The notes below the pieces were generated by a model. The model saw nothing but the letters and a program-made list of their open reading frames with translations, had not been told where the DNA came from and ran no database searches. From positions 1 to 63,899 of the forward strand of contig NZ_JADNDZ010000051.1 in assembly GCF_015552075.1 (NCBI RefSeq): a DNA stretch of 63,899 nucleotides, written 5' to 3'. This stretch comes from Collinsella aerofaciens. GTDB taxonomy: Bacteria > Actinomycetota > Coriobacteriia > Coriobacteriales > Coriobacteriaceae. A program made the translations under genes and the position numbers. Shown here piece by piece: positions 53,498 to 60,992 of the stretch (its first letter is position 1; every line of letters starts with the position of its first letter).

Positions 53498-53908
53498 ATG
53501 GGCCTCTTCGATACGTTCTTCTCCAGCGTCACCGGCGGCAGTCGAGAGCCTCAAAAACCATCAAACGTCGAGTTCGAGCTGCGCCGCAGGCTTACCGTAC
53601 TCGCAAGCGACGAGGCCACTCAAGACACTCCCCTGCGCTATTTCCTGCGCTGGGCGGGGCAAGTCCAAGGCGTTGGTTTTCGCTTTACCAACACCAACCT
53701 CGCGCAGGCACGCGCACTCACCGGCTGGGTGCGTAACATGGAAGACGGCTCAGTCGAGATGGAGATACAGGGAGCTCCGGCAAACATCCTATCTCATCTC
53801 GAGGCGCTTCATGCCTCCTACGAGCGCATGGGAACGCGTTTTCGCCTCGTAGACGCCCAGGTCCGAGCCCCACTTACCAATGAAGACGGCTTCAGTCCTC
53901 ATTATTAG
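53498..53908 (+). CDS. Acylphosphatase with N-terminal extension
   Basis: The 136-residue protein ends in an acylphosphatase domain (YFLRWAGQVQGVGFRFTNTN, then TGWVRNMEDGSVEMEIQG) with the catalytic arginine and asparagine. The domain normally makes up the whole protein of about 90 residues; here about 45 extra residues precede it. It hydrolyses acyl phosphates such as acetyl phosphate. The start has a weak ribosome binding site and is coupled to the gene before it, so an internal start is possible. Confidence 0.85.
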   Translation: MGLFDTFFSSVTGGSREPQKPSNVEFELRRRLTVLASDEATQDTPLRYFLRWAGQVQGVGFRFTNTNLAQARALTGWVRNMEDGSVEMEIQGAPANILSHLEALHASYERMGTRFRLVDAQVRAPLTNEDGFSPHY

Positions 53909-53969
53909 TATTGTGTGCTAAATAAGGTATCATTTACCTACGACCGTTAATAGAAAAGAGGCGAGGCGC

Positions 53970-54350
53970 ATGGCGGTGCAAAGAAGGAATACCAGGCAGC
54001 GAAAGCTGGTTCTTGACGCCGTGCGCCAAAGCTATAACCATCCCACCGCTGACGAAATCTACAACGTCGTGCGCGCGCAGGATGACAAAATCAGCCGCGG
54101 TACGGTCTACCGCAACCTCAATCTCTTGGCCGACGCCGGCGAGATCCTCTCAATCAAGACGCCGGGCGGCAGCCGCTTCGATCGCACGATCGAGCCGCAT
54201 GCGCATATCATCTGCACCTCGTGCAGCCGCGTCATCGATGTGCCGCTCCCCTTCGACGCCCAGCTCGACGCAAAGGCGTCCGAGCAAATCGGCTGGAACG
54301 TCACGTCGCACTACACCATCTTCGAGGGCCTCTGCCCCAACTGTAGGTAG
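53970..54350 (+). CDS. Fur-family metalloregulator (PerR/Zur-like)
   Basis: The 126-residue regulator has the winged helix (TADEIYNVVRAQDDKISRGTVYRNLNLL) and the C-terminal dimer domain with HAHIICTSCSRVIDV and GLCPNC, giving two CXXC pairs for structural zinc. The sensory site could be iron, zinc or peroxide. Short length favours the PerR-like group. ATG at 53970 has AGAGGCGAGG upstream. It ends 14 bases from a convergent HAD gene. Confidence 0.87.
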   Translation: MAVQRRNTRQRKLVLDAVRQSYNHPTADEIYNVVRAQDDKISRGTVYRNLNLLADAGEILSIKTPGGSRFDRTIEPHAHIICTSCSRVIDVPLPFDAQLDAKASEQIGWNVTSHYTIFEGLCPNCR

Positions 54351-54364
54351 ATTTTGGGACATGC

Positions 54365-55162
54365 CTACTCAGCAAGTAGACGACGCAACTCTTCTTCGAC
54401 CGTGCGCACGTAGCGGACACGGTCATTGACACCGCGCATGCTGGGATTGCAGCTCTCCATCAGATAGGGATGGCCCACCACGTTAAGCATGTCGTGATCG
54501 TTTTCGTTATCGCCAAACGCCATCATCTCATCGGGCGAAATACCCAGGGCACGACCGTAATCGGCAAGCGCGGAGCCCTTGCCCGAACCGAAACCGATAA
54601 AGTCCGTCCATTCGGTTCCCGACGTCATCACGTCAACACGGTCGCTAAAGAGGCGCTCGAAATACTCCAGGGCCGCCAGCTGATCCACCTCGGGCGTCTG
54701 GAAGGCAATCTTAATGACGTCCTCGTCGATGTCCTCGGGGCGGTCGACCACCGCCACATCGCAGTGGACCTCATAGCGCAAATGATCGACGAACGCATCG
54801 TTGCCGCTCATGGTGTAGAGGCGCCCCTCACACGAAAGGGTTACGTCGGCATGGGGATAGGCGACCACGGCATTCGCGATATCCATAGCAAGGCTACGCT
54901 CCATGGAACGCTTGACAACGGCATGCCCCTCGCTCATCACCAGGGCTCCGTTTTCGCATACATAGGCGAGCTCATCGGCCACCGGGGCAAACAGATAGCG
55001 CAAGCTCGCATATTGACGGCCGCTCGCCGGCATAAACACAATACCGCGACGATGCAGCTCATTAATGAGCTCAAAGGCCGCGGGACGCGGCTCACGCTCC
55101 CCCGGATGCAGCAACGTGCCATCCAAATCGCAGGCGATCAGCTTGATTCCCTCAAGACCCAT
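54365..55162 (-). CDS. Cof-type HAD-IIB phosphatase
   Basis: The 265-residue protein has CDLDGTLLHPGE (motif I), FMPASGRQYASL (motif II), and MAFGDNENDHDMLNVVGHPY (motif IV), with a C2 cap. Family enzymes dephosphorylate sugar phosphates or cofactors. The ATG at 55162 follows GGGGGAAGC. It is a second member of this family in the window (see 28218-29060) but not closely similar. Confidence 0.9.
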   Translation of the reverse strand: MGLEGIKLIACDLDGTLLHPGEREPRPAAFELINELHRRGIVFMPASGRQYASLRYLFAPVADELAYVCENGALVMSEGHAVVKRSMERSLAMDIANAVVAYPHADVTLSCEGRLYTMSGNDAFVDHLRYEVHCDVAVVDRPEDIDEDVIKIAFQTPEVDQLAALEYFERLFSDRVDVMTSGTEWTDFIGFGSGKGSALADYGRALGISPDEMMAFGDNENDHDMLNVVGHPYLMESCNPSMRGVNDRVRYVRTVEEELRRLLAE

Positions 55163-55245
55163 ATGCTTCCCCCAAAGCCTCTCATCAACAGCAAGACGGA
55201 CTTTGAATGGCAATCCCTCAAAGCCCGTCTTGCGCATACGCGCGC

Positions 55246-55824
55246 TTAGCCGCGCGTCTTTTTTACGATCGTAAAGTCTGAAGCCATACTCACAACAACA
55301 TCCGCCGCGCTCGATGCAAAGCGTCGACTGGCATCGAGCTCGCGTGCGACCACCGAGAGCCGAACGCCCCCAATGCCCCGGAGCATACGACCCAAAACCG
55401 GTTGCACCGGCGTATACATGCGCACGGTATGCTCGTCCGAGTCACCCCGGAAGAGCGGCGCATGCATGTTGCCGATCTCCCAGCACGCATGTGCGAGCAC
55501 AATCGGATCCATGCGGTCGACTTCGACCAAATAGACCTCGGCGCTGCGCAGGCGTACGACAACCGCTACGGGCACCGTGCCCGTGCGGTCGACAGCGAGC
55601 ACGTCACCGTCGGCAAGACGCTCGCCATCAGTGGCATCCAGCCGGGCATTCACCGTGCGCCCCAGCTCCGTCACGCCCACAAACAGGCGCGCATCAGCCT
55701 GGTCCCAATCGAGTAGCAGCTCGTCAACCTCAAAGACGCCACCCAGCTCCCGACGAAGCAGGAGTTCATAGGACGGGTCGTTGAGATTTCCCAAGCGCTC
55801 CGTAGCTACCAGGTCCACGGACAT
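55246..55824 (-). CDS. UreE-like nickel chaperone domain protein
   Basis: The 192-residue protein has an N-terminal beta domain (ERLADGDVLAVDRTGTVPVAVVV) and a C-terminal segment IVLAHACWEIGNMHAPLFRG followed by PVLGRMLRGIGGVRLSVV, matching UreE's metal-binding fold with GNxHxP. No urease genes are nearby, and there is no His-rich tail. It lies directly after a SlyD-like gene, another nickel-linked protein, so it may serve a nickel enzyme encoded elsewhere. The ATG at 55824 follows GAGG. Confidence 0.75.
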   Translation of the reverse strand: MSVDLVATERLGNLNDPSYELLLRRELGGVFEVDELLLDWDQADARLFVGVTELGRTVNARLDATDGERLADGDVLAVDRTGTVPVAVVVRLRSAEVYLVEVDRMDPIVLAHACWEIGNMHAPLFRGDSDEHTVRMYTPVQPVLGRMLRGIGGVRLSVVARELDASRRFASSAADVVVSMASDFTIVKKTRG

Positions 55825-55827
55825 CAA

Positions 55828-56256
55828 CTAGTCCTCGACCTCAACGAGCTCGATATCAAAGTTGAGATCCTTGCCGGCAAGCTCGTGGTTGGCATCGAGC
55901 GTCACGGCCTCGGACGTCACATCGATGACGACAGCGGGGACAGGCATGCCGCTCGGCGTGGACAGGAAGAGCTTCATGCCCTTCTCGATCTGCTCGATGT
56001 TGGGAACCTGCTCGGCCGGGAAGGTCAGGACCATCTCGGGGTTGTGCTCGCCGTAGGCATCGGCAGCAGGAATGTGCACGGACTTCTTCTCGCCCACCTG
56101 CATATCGATAACGGCGGCGTCGAAGCCCTTGATCATCTGACCGGCACCGCAGGTGAACTCCAGCGGCTCACCGCGATCGTAGGAGCTATCGAACTGCGTG
56201 CCGTCATCGAGCGTGCCACGATAATGGGTCTTGACCTTCTTGCCCTGGTTGGACAT
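55828..56256 (-). CDS. FKBP-type peptidyl-prolyl isomerase, SlyD-like
   Basis: The 142-residue protein has VKTHYRGTLDDGTQFDSSYDRG, GAGQMIKGFDAAVIDMQVGEKK and the inserted flap domain (EHNPEMVLTFPAEQ to MPVPAVVIDV) that marks SlyD-type chaperones. The C terminus ends without the Cys/His-rich nickel tail of E. coli SlyD. It catalyses proline isomerisation and protein folding. ATG follows GGAGG. It is followed after 3 bases by the UreE-like gene. Confidence 0.9.
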   Translation of the reverse strand: MSNQGKKVKTHYRGTLDDGTQFDSSYDRGEPLEFTCGAGQMIKGFDAAVIDMQVGEKKSVHIPAADAYGEHNPEMVLTFPAEQVPNIEQIEKGMKLFLSTPSGMPVPAVVIDVTSEAVTLDANHELAGKDLNFDIELVEVED

Positions 56257-56376
56257 GGTAACCTCCGTGATAAGGGCGGCGCACAACGCGGGCCGCCGTG
56301 AACATATGGCGCTAACTATACCCTAGTCATACAATTCATTGACAGTTTGCAAAGAAACGCTGCAACCGGAGGAACC

Positions 56377-57390
56377 ATGGCATATCCCGTATTTGACCTA
56401 CACTGCGACACCGCCGGCCGTATCGGCTGGGCCACACTCGATCTTGACCTGCGCTTTACCGCCGGCACCGACGGTTATTTCCCCGGCGACGAAACGCATC
56501 CGCAGGATTTCGACCTTATCGAGGGCAACGCCTGCGCCATCTCGCTCGCAAAGATCGGCAACACGCCGTGGGCGCAGTGCTTCGCTACGTTTGTCCCCGA
56601 CGAGATTCCCACCGCCCACGCCGCGCGCTTCCAGGCGCAGATCATGGCGCATATGAGCGGCCAGGCAATGCTCAACCACGACCGCATGGTCAACGTGCGC
56701 AGCGCCGCTGATATTCGCCCTGCGCTCAAAGACGGCAAGGTCGCCTGCATCCACACCATCGAAAACGCCACGTTCTTTGCCGAGGACCCCGCGCTGATCG
56801 AGGTGCTCAAGAGCTTGGGCGTGCTTATGTCGTCACTCAGCTGGAACGCGCAGGGACCGCTCGCGAGCGGCCACGACACCCACGCCGGCCTCACCGCCGC
56901 CGGCATCGAGGCACTTACGCAGATGGAGCACGCCGGCATGATACTCGACGTCTCCCACCTCAACGATGAGTGCTTTGACGAGGTTGTCGCCCACGCCACG
57001 CGCCCCTTCGTCGCCAGCCACTCCAACTCCCGTGCGGTTTGCGGCGTCAAGCGCAACCTCACCGACGACCAGTTCCGCACCATTCGCGACATGGGCGGCA
57101 TCGTCGGCCTCAACTACTGCAGCGAGTTCCTATCCAACGATGCGACCGACAAGACCACCGCAGACGTCACCTTCGACCAGCTAGCGGCACATATCGAGCA
57201 CTGGCTCGACCTGGGCGGCGAGGACGTCATCGCACTCGGCGGCGACTGGGACGGCGCCAAGGTGCCCGCTTTCCTCTCCGATGCCAGCAAGATGCCCGAA
57301 TTCCAGAACATGCTCTCCAAGCACTTTGGCAAGACCGTGATGCAGAAGCTCTGCAGCGATAACGCCCTTGCCTTCTTCGAGCGTTATTAA
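56377..57390 (+). CDS. Membrane-dipeptidase-family peptidase (M19)
   Basis: The 337-residue zinc peptidase has YPVFDLHCDT with HxD, the bridging glutamate in IHTIENATFF, and histidines in DVSHLNDECF and VASHSNSRAV, plus the aspartate in ALGGDWDGAKVP. M19 enzymes cleave dipeptides, including those with D-residues. No signal peptide is present, so it is cytosolic. The ATG at 56377 follows GGAGGAACC. Confidence 0.92.
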   Translation: MAYPVFDLHCDTAGRIGWATLDLDLRFTAGTDGYFPGDETHPQDFDLIEGNACAISLAKIGNTPWAQCFATFVPDEIPTAHAARFQAQIMAHMSGQAMLNHDRMVNVRSAADIRPALKDGKVACIHTIENATFFAEDPALIEVLKSLGVLMSSLSWNAQGPLASGHDTHAGLTAAGIEALTQMEHAGMILDVSHLNDECFDEVVAHATRPFVASHSNSRAVCGVKRNLTDDQFRTIRDMGGIVGLNYCSEFLSNDATDKTTADVTFDQLAAHIEHWLDLGGEDVIALGGDWDGAKVPAFLSDASKMPEFQNMLSKHFGKTVMQKLCSDNALAFFERY

Positions 57391-57407
57391 TTTCACATTC
57401 CTTGAGC

Positions 57408-57441
57408 GGGCCGGCATACCGAACGGTCGAAATGCCGGCCC
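57408..57441 (+). terminator. Hairpin between dipeptidase and YgjP-type genes
   Basis: A perfect 10-bp stem GGGCCGGCAT/ATGCCGGCCC lies 18 bases after the dipeptidase stop. No T-run follows, so it may only attenuate or protect the 3' end. Confidence 0.45.
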
Positions 57442-57464
57442 GTCCCCAATCTGAAGGACCGCTT

Positions 57465-58241
57465 TTGACGCAGCAGTTTACGATTTCCATATCCCGACCG
57501 GATGGGATGCCCATCCCCGTCGTCGTTACCAAAAAGCGCGTCAAGAACTTCAACCTACGCGTCACATCGAGCGGTGAGGTCCACGCCAGCGCACCGCTCG
57601 GCGCCAGCCGCGAGCGTATCGAAGCGTTTGTGAAGCGCAACAGCGCCTGGATTATCAGCCGACTTGCCCAGCGCGAGCAACGTCAGACGACGGCACAGGA
57701 GCCGCTCAGCCCCTCGTCCATCATTGCGCTTTGGGGCAAGCCCATCACGGTACAGGACGCACTCGATCACAACTTTGTATCACCCGCACCGCGACCCAAA
57801 CAGGCCACCTTCGCAAGTTTTATGGGTGCCGACAAGTCGAACGAACGCCCACAGGCCAAGCGGCTCGCAATCCTCGACGGTCTAACGTCCGACGAGCTCC
57901 AAGCCCACATCGACCAGCTCTATACGTCCGAGGTCACATCGGCGCTGCGCGATATTTTGCACGCGTACGAAATCGCAATGGGCGTCTCCGTTTCCCGCGT
58001 TTCCGTACGCAGCATGAAAACGCGTTGGGGCTCGTGCACGCCCAAATCCGGCGCCATTCGCATCGCACGAGAACTTGCCGGCTACCCCGTCGAATGCCTC
58101 GACATGGTTGTCGCCCACGAGCTCGTCCACTTGCTCGAGCCAAGCCACAATCAGCGGTTTCACGCCCTGCTCGACACGTACTGCCCCAACAATAGAGCTC
58201 TGTCGCAGCGACTCAAAAAACCGCCCGCCAACGAGCTTTAG
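57465..58241 (+). CDS. YgjP/DUF45-type zinc metallopeptidase
   Basis: The 258-residue protein has RWGSCTPKSGAIRIAREL and the zinc motif VVAHELVHLLEPSHNQRFH (HExxH with a downstream histidine) of the YgjP-like M48 relatives, preceded by the conserved N-terminal strand (RVKNFNLRVTSSGEVHASAP). The start is TTG at 57465 with AAGGA six bases upstream. A segment of about 60 residues between the two regions has no clear similarity. Confidence 0.85.
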   Translation: MTQQFTISISRPDGMPIPVVVTKKRVKNFNLRVTSSGEVHASAPLGASRERIEAFVKRNSAWIISRLAQREQRQTTAQEPLSPSSIIALWGKPITVQDALDHNFVSPAPRPKQATFASFMGADKSNERPQAKRLAILDGLTSDELQAHIDQLYTSEVTSALRDILHAYEIAMGVSVSRVSVRSMKTRWGSCTPKSGAIRIARELAGYPVECLDMVVAHELVHLLEPSHNQRFHALLDTYCPNNRALSQRLKKPPANEL

Positions 58242-58247
58242 CGTCAG

Positions 58248-58733
58248 CTAGCGCACGCGCTCAATCTCGACGCCACAGCTTGCCAGGGGAAGACCGACGG
58301 GCGCCCAAGGCTTATCGAGCTTAACACGCACGCCAAGCAGCAAGGGATAACGACGTAGCAGCATCTGGGCCACACCCTCGGCTGCAGCCTCGATGAGCTT
58401 AAACGTATGCTCGCGCAGATAGCCATCGACATCGTGGCACACCGAGCCGTAATCAATAGAGGCATCCAGGTTATCGTGCTCCCCCGCCGCGCGCAGGTCG
58501 GCATAGAGCACCAAGGACACGACAAACTTCTGCCCCAGGGCGTTTTCCTCGGGATACACGCCGTGGTTGGCAAAGACCTCGAGACCATCGATAGTAATGC
58601 GGTCGGCATGGCGCAGGTCGTCATAGCTCACATGGGGCACCGCCGTTGCGGCGGAAATCTCGCCCCTGCCACGACGGGCAAGCTCGGCACCCTCGGTCTT
58701 GGTTGCATTCTCGGGCAGCTTTTTGTTAGTCAT
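58248..58733 (-). CDS. folB: Dihydroneopterin aldolase with N-terminal extension
   Basis: The 161-residue protein ends with a FolB domain (ADRITIDGLEVFANHGVYPEE, IDYGSVCHDVDGYL, FKLIEAAAEGVAQMLL, VRVKLDKPWAPV) for folate synthesis. About 40 extra residues precede it (typical length is 120). The ATG follows GGAG. It is the last of a three-gene set with an HD protein and folE. Confidence 0.9.
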   Translation of the reverse strand: MTNKKLPENATKTEGAELARRGRGEISAATAVPHVSYDDLRHADRITIDGLEVFANHGVYPEENALGQKFVVSLVLYADLRAAGEHDNLDASIDYGSVCHDVDGYLREHTFKLIEAAAEGVAQMLLRRYPLLLGVRVKLDKPWAPVGLPLASCGVEIERVR

Positions 58734-58776
58734 CGCGATCGTCTCCTTCGTTCAGAACCCCGACCGCGCATACCGA

Positions 58777-59358
58777 CTACACGCGAATCGACAGGTTCTT
58801 TTTATCATCGCTCCAGTTGCAGGCATTGCGCGCAGGGCATGCAAAGCAGGCGCGCGACGCTTTGTCGGCTGCATAGAGCAGACGCTCAAGCGGCTGGCTG
58901 TTCACGCGCAGCTTTCGATGGCCCAGAATGGCCGTCTTAATGGCTGCGGCATCTGCCGGCTCAAACGCCACGTCTTCGGGCATGCCGCCGAGAATCGCAT
59001 CGGCGACGCGTTCGCTTGCAACATCATGGGATATACCCGATTCATACTGTTCATCTTTGCCGATATCGTGAAGAAGTGCCGTGGCATAGATGACCTCGCG
59101 GTCAAATTTGAGCTCTTCCTCGAGATTCTTGATCCACATAATACGGGCGACATCCAGCAGATGGTCGATACCGTGGCGGCAAAAGATGCGCCCCGATTCC
59201 AACTGCGCAATGTTTCCCAGATGCTGCCGGAACAGTCCGTTGGCACAGATGTAATCAATGCGAGGCATGGCACCAAAGGGAGTCAGGCCCGAAGCCATAA
59301 AGCCGCGACGCGACGTTCCTTCATCGGTCTTCGATGCAAAGTCGTTGACGACTCTCAT
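58777..59358 (-). CDS. HD-domain phosphohydrolase
   Basis: The 193-residue protein has an HD domain with FCRHGIDHLLDVARI, ATALLHDIGKDEQY and GHRKL, giving the HD metal site, and a C-terminal cysteine motif ACFACPARNACNWS. Substrate is unknown; the location between folE and folB suggests a pterin- or nucleotide-phosphate hydrolase, as an inference. The start lies two bases after the folE stop. Confidence 0.85.
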   Translation of the reverse strand: MRVVNDFASKTDEGTSRRGFMASGLTPFGAMPRIDYICANGLFRQHLGNIAQLESGRIFCRHGIDHLLDVARIMWIKNLEEELKFDREVIYATALLHDIGKDEQYESGISHDVASERVADAILGGMPEDVAFEPADAAAIKTAILGHRKLRVNSQPLERLLYAADKASRACFACPARNACNWSDDKKNLSIRV

Positions 59359-59360
59359 GG

Positions 59361-59918
59361 TTAGCGGCCCAGCATCCTAAAGAATCGCTCCTCGAGCGAC
59401 GGATCGGTCTCAAAGACACCGCGACGAGCAAGCGTTACGGTCTTGGTACCGGGCTTTTGCACGCCGCGCATGGTCATGCACATATGCTCGGCTTCCATCA
59501 GCACGATTGCCCCTTGGGGGGCAAGATATTCCATGAGGGCATCGGCAACCTGTGTACACAGCTGCTCCTGCAGCTGCAGACGACGGGCATAGACCTCAAC
59601 CGTGCGAGCAAGCTTAGACAGACCCGCCACGCGGCCGTTAGGGATATAGCCGATCGCAGCCTTGCCATAAAACGGCAGCAGATGGTGCTCGCACAGCGAG
59701 TAAAACGTGATGTCGCGCTCGATAACTAAATCGTTCGAAGCGACGGCAAAAGTTTTGGACAGGTGCTCCTCAGCGCTCTGGTCCATGCCGCCGGCAATCT
59801 CGCCATACATACGGGCGACGCGTGCCGGCGTCTCCAGCAGGCCCTCACGAGTTGGGTCCTCGCCTATGCCCTCAAGCAACAGCTTTATGGCGGTCTCAAC
59901 TTTTTCCTGATCGACCAT
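59361..59918 (-). CDS. folE: GTP cyclohydrolase I
   Basis: The 185-residue enzyme converts GTP to dihydroneopterin triphosphate, the first step of folate synthesis. It has [15 protein letters not shown], the zinc cysteine and histidine in [38 protein letters not shown] and the second zinc cysteine in [17 protein letters not shown]. It starts the operon folE, HD, folB. Confidence 0.95.
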   Translation of the reverse strand: MVDQEKVETAIKLLLEGIGEDPTREGLLETPARVARMYGEIAGGMDQSAEEHLSKTFAVASNDLVIERDITFYSLCEHHLLPFYGKAAIGYIPNGRVAGLSKLARTVEVYARRLQLQEQLCTQVADALMEYLAPQGAIVLMEAEHMCMTMRGVQKPGTKTVTLARRGVFETDPSLEERFFRMLGR

Positions 59919-59984
59919 CTAGGCCTCACTCTTCCAATTTTGCGTTCGCGCTATGGTACCACGCCCTCCGGCATCGGCCACAAG

Positions 59985-60566
59985 CTACATAGTATGGGTC
60001 GAATAGACCGGATCGTCCCGCCAAAGTTCCACAGCGTCGCAAAGCGAAACGCCCTCGCGCGCGGCACGAGTGCGCGTGGCGTTCATGTCGATCACCCGCT
60101 GATTACTCGAACCCCTAAAACGCAAGGAGATATCGTACAGGTCTTGAACGAACGGGCCGTCCACCAACATATCGAGGCAGGCAAGGATACGGTCCGTCAC
60201 CTCGGTATGGTGACGACCGCCCGGCATAAGCTCCTCGAGCACGTCGCCGGTAAAGCACCAAATAGTCTTCCCCGACTCCACGGGATAAGTCGCACGAACA
60301 CGCTCGACAAACTCAACGAGCCCTGCCTGGTTCTCGGGTTCCATGGGCTCCCCGCCCAGAATCGTCAGACCATCGATAAAGGGATGGTCGAGACTCTCGA
60401 TAATCTTGTCCTCGACGGCACGGTCGAACGGTTCACCCGCGGCAAAGTCCCACGCGACGGAGTTAAAGCAATTCTTGCACCCACGACGGCACCCACTCAC
60501 AAACAGAGAAGTACGAACACCTTCCCCATCAGCAATGTCGAAATACTTAATGTTCGCGTAGTTCAT
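59985..60566 (-). CDS. nrdG: Anaerobic ribonucleotide reductase activase
   Basis: The 193-residue radical SAM protein has the cluster motif CRRGCKNCFN near residue 26 and ILGGEPMEPENQAGL for SAM binding. It installs the glycyl radical on NrdD. The ATG at 60566 follows AGGAGAG; an upstream in-frame ATG lies inside a palindromic element. It is separated from nrdD by 426 bases holding two large hairpins, unlike the usual tight nrdDG operon. Confidence 0.93.
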   Translation of the reverse strand: MNYANIKYFDIADGEGVRTSLFVSGCRRGCKNCFNSVAWDFAAGEPFDRAVEDKIIESLDHPFIDGLTILGGEPMEPENQAGLVEFVERVRATYPVESGKTIWCFTGDVLEELMPGGRHHTEVTDRILACLDMLVDGPFVQDLYDISLRFRGSSNQRVIDMNATRTRAAREGVSLCDAVELWRDDPVYSTHTM

Positions 60567-60581
60567 AGGTAACTCTCCTGG

Positions 60582-60665
60582 GAGGCCGGGACATATCGTC
60601 CCGTCCTCAAACATTCTCGGCCTTCGGCCTGCGAAACTGCGGGCGGGACGATATGTCCCGGCCTC
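60582..60665. repeat. Palindromic element with perfect 22-bp arms before nrdG
   Basis: Bases 60582-60603 are perfectly complementary to 60644-60665, with a 40-base interior containing GGCCTTCGGCC. The element begins 15 bases before the nrdG start, so transcripts from nrdD would carry a very stable hairpin next to the nrdG ribosome binding site. Confidence 0.75.
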
Positions 60666-60844
60666 ATGCAAAAGGTAACTCAATGAACGAAGCGAACATC
60701 GAGTATAGGGTTCGAGGTCTAATAAAAACTGGGTTGCGGCTCAACCGCCATCGCAAGTAAATCGTATCTGCAGCTCGAATTATTTCCGCTAAGAACTTCG
60801 AGGAGTGAGCAGACCGCATGCTGCATCTCAACTACGTCAACTTG

Positions 60845-60980
60845 GCTGCCCCGTAGCGAGGCCCCGGACCTTTGCTCGATATGAGTTCCGCACGAACAGG
60901 AGGCGCCAGTGGCGCCTCCGTCGTGAGCCAGGACTGTCCGAAATAGCGAGTAAAGGTCCGGGGCCTCGCTACGGGGCAGC
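60845..60980. repeat. Palindromic element with perfect 29-bp arms after nrdD
   Basis: Bases 60845-60873 pair perfectly with 60952-60980. The interior contains a second hairpin GGAGGCGCC-AGT-GGCGCCTCC (60899-60919). It begins 12 bases past the nrdD stop and could terminate or stabilise the nrdD transcript. Confidence 0.8.
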
Positions 60981-60992
60981 TTGGGATGGTTA

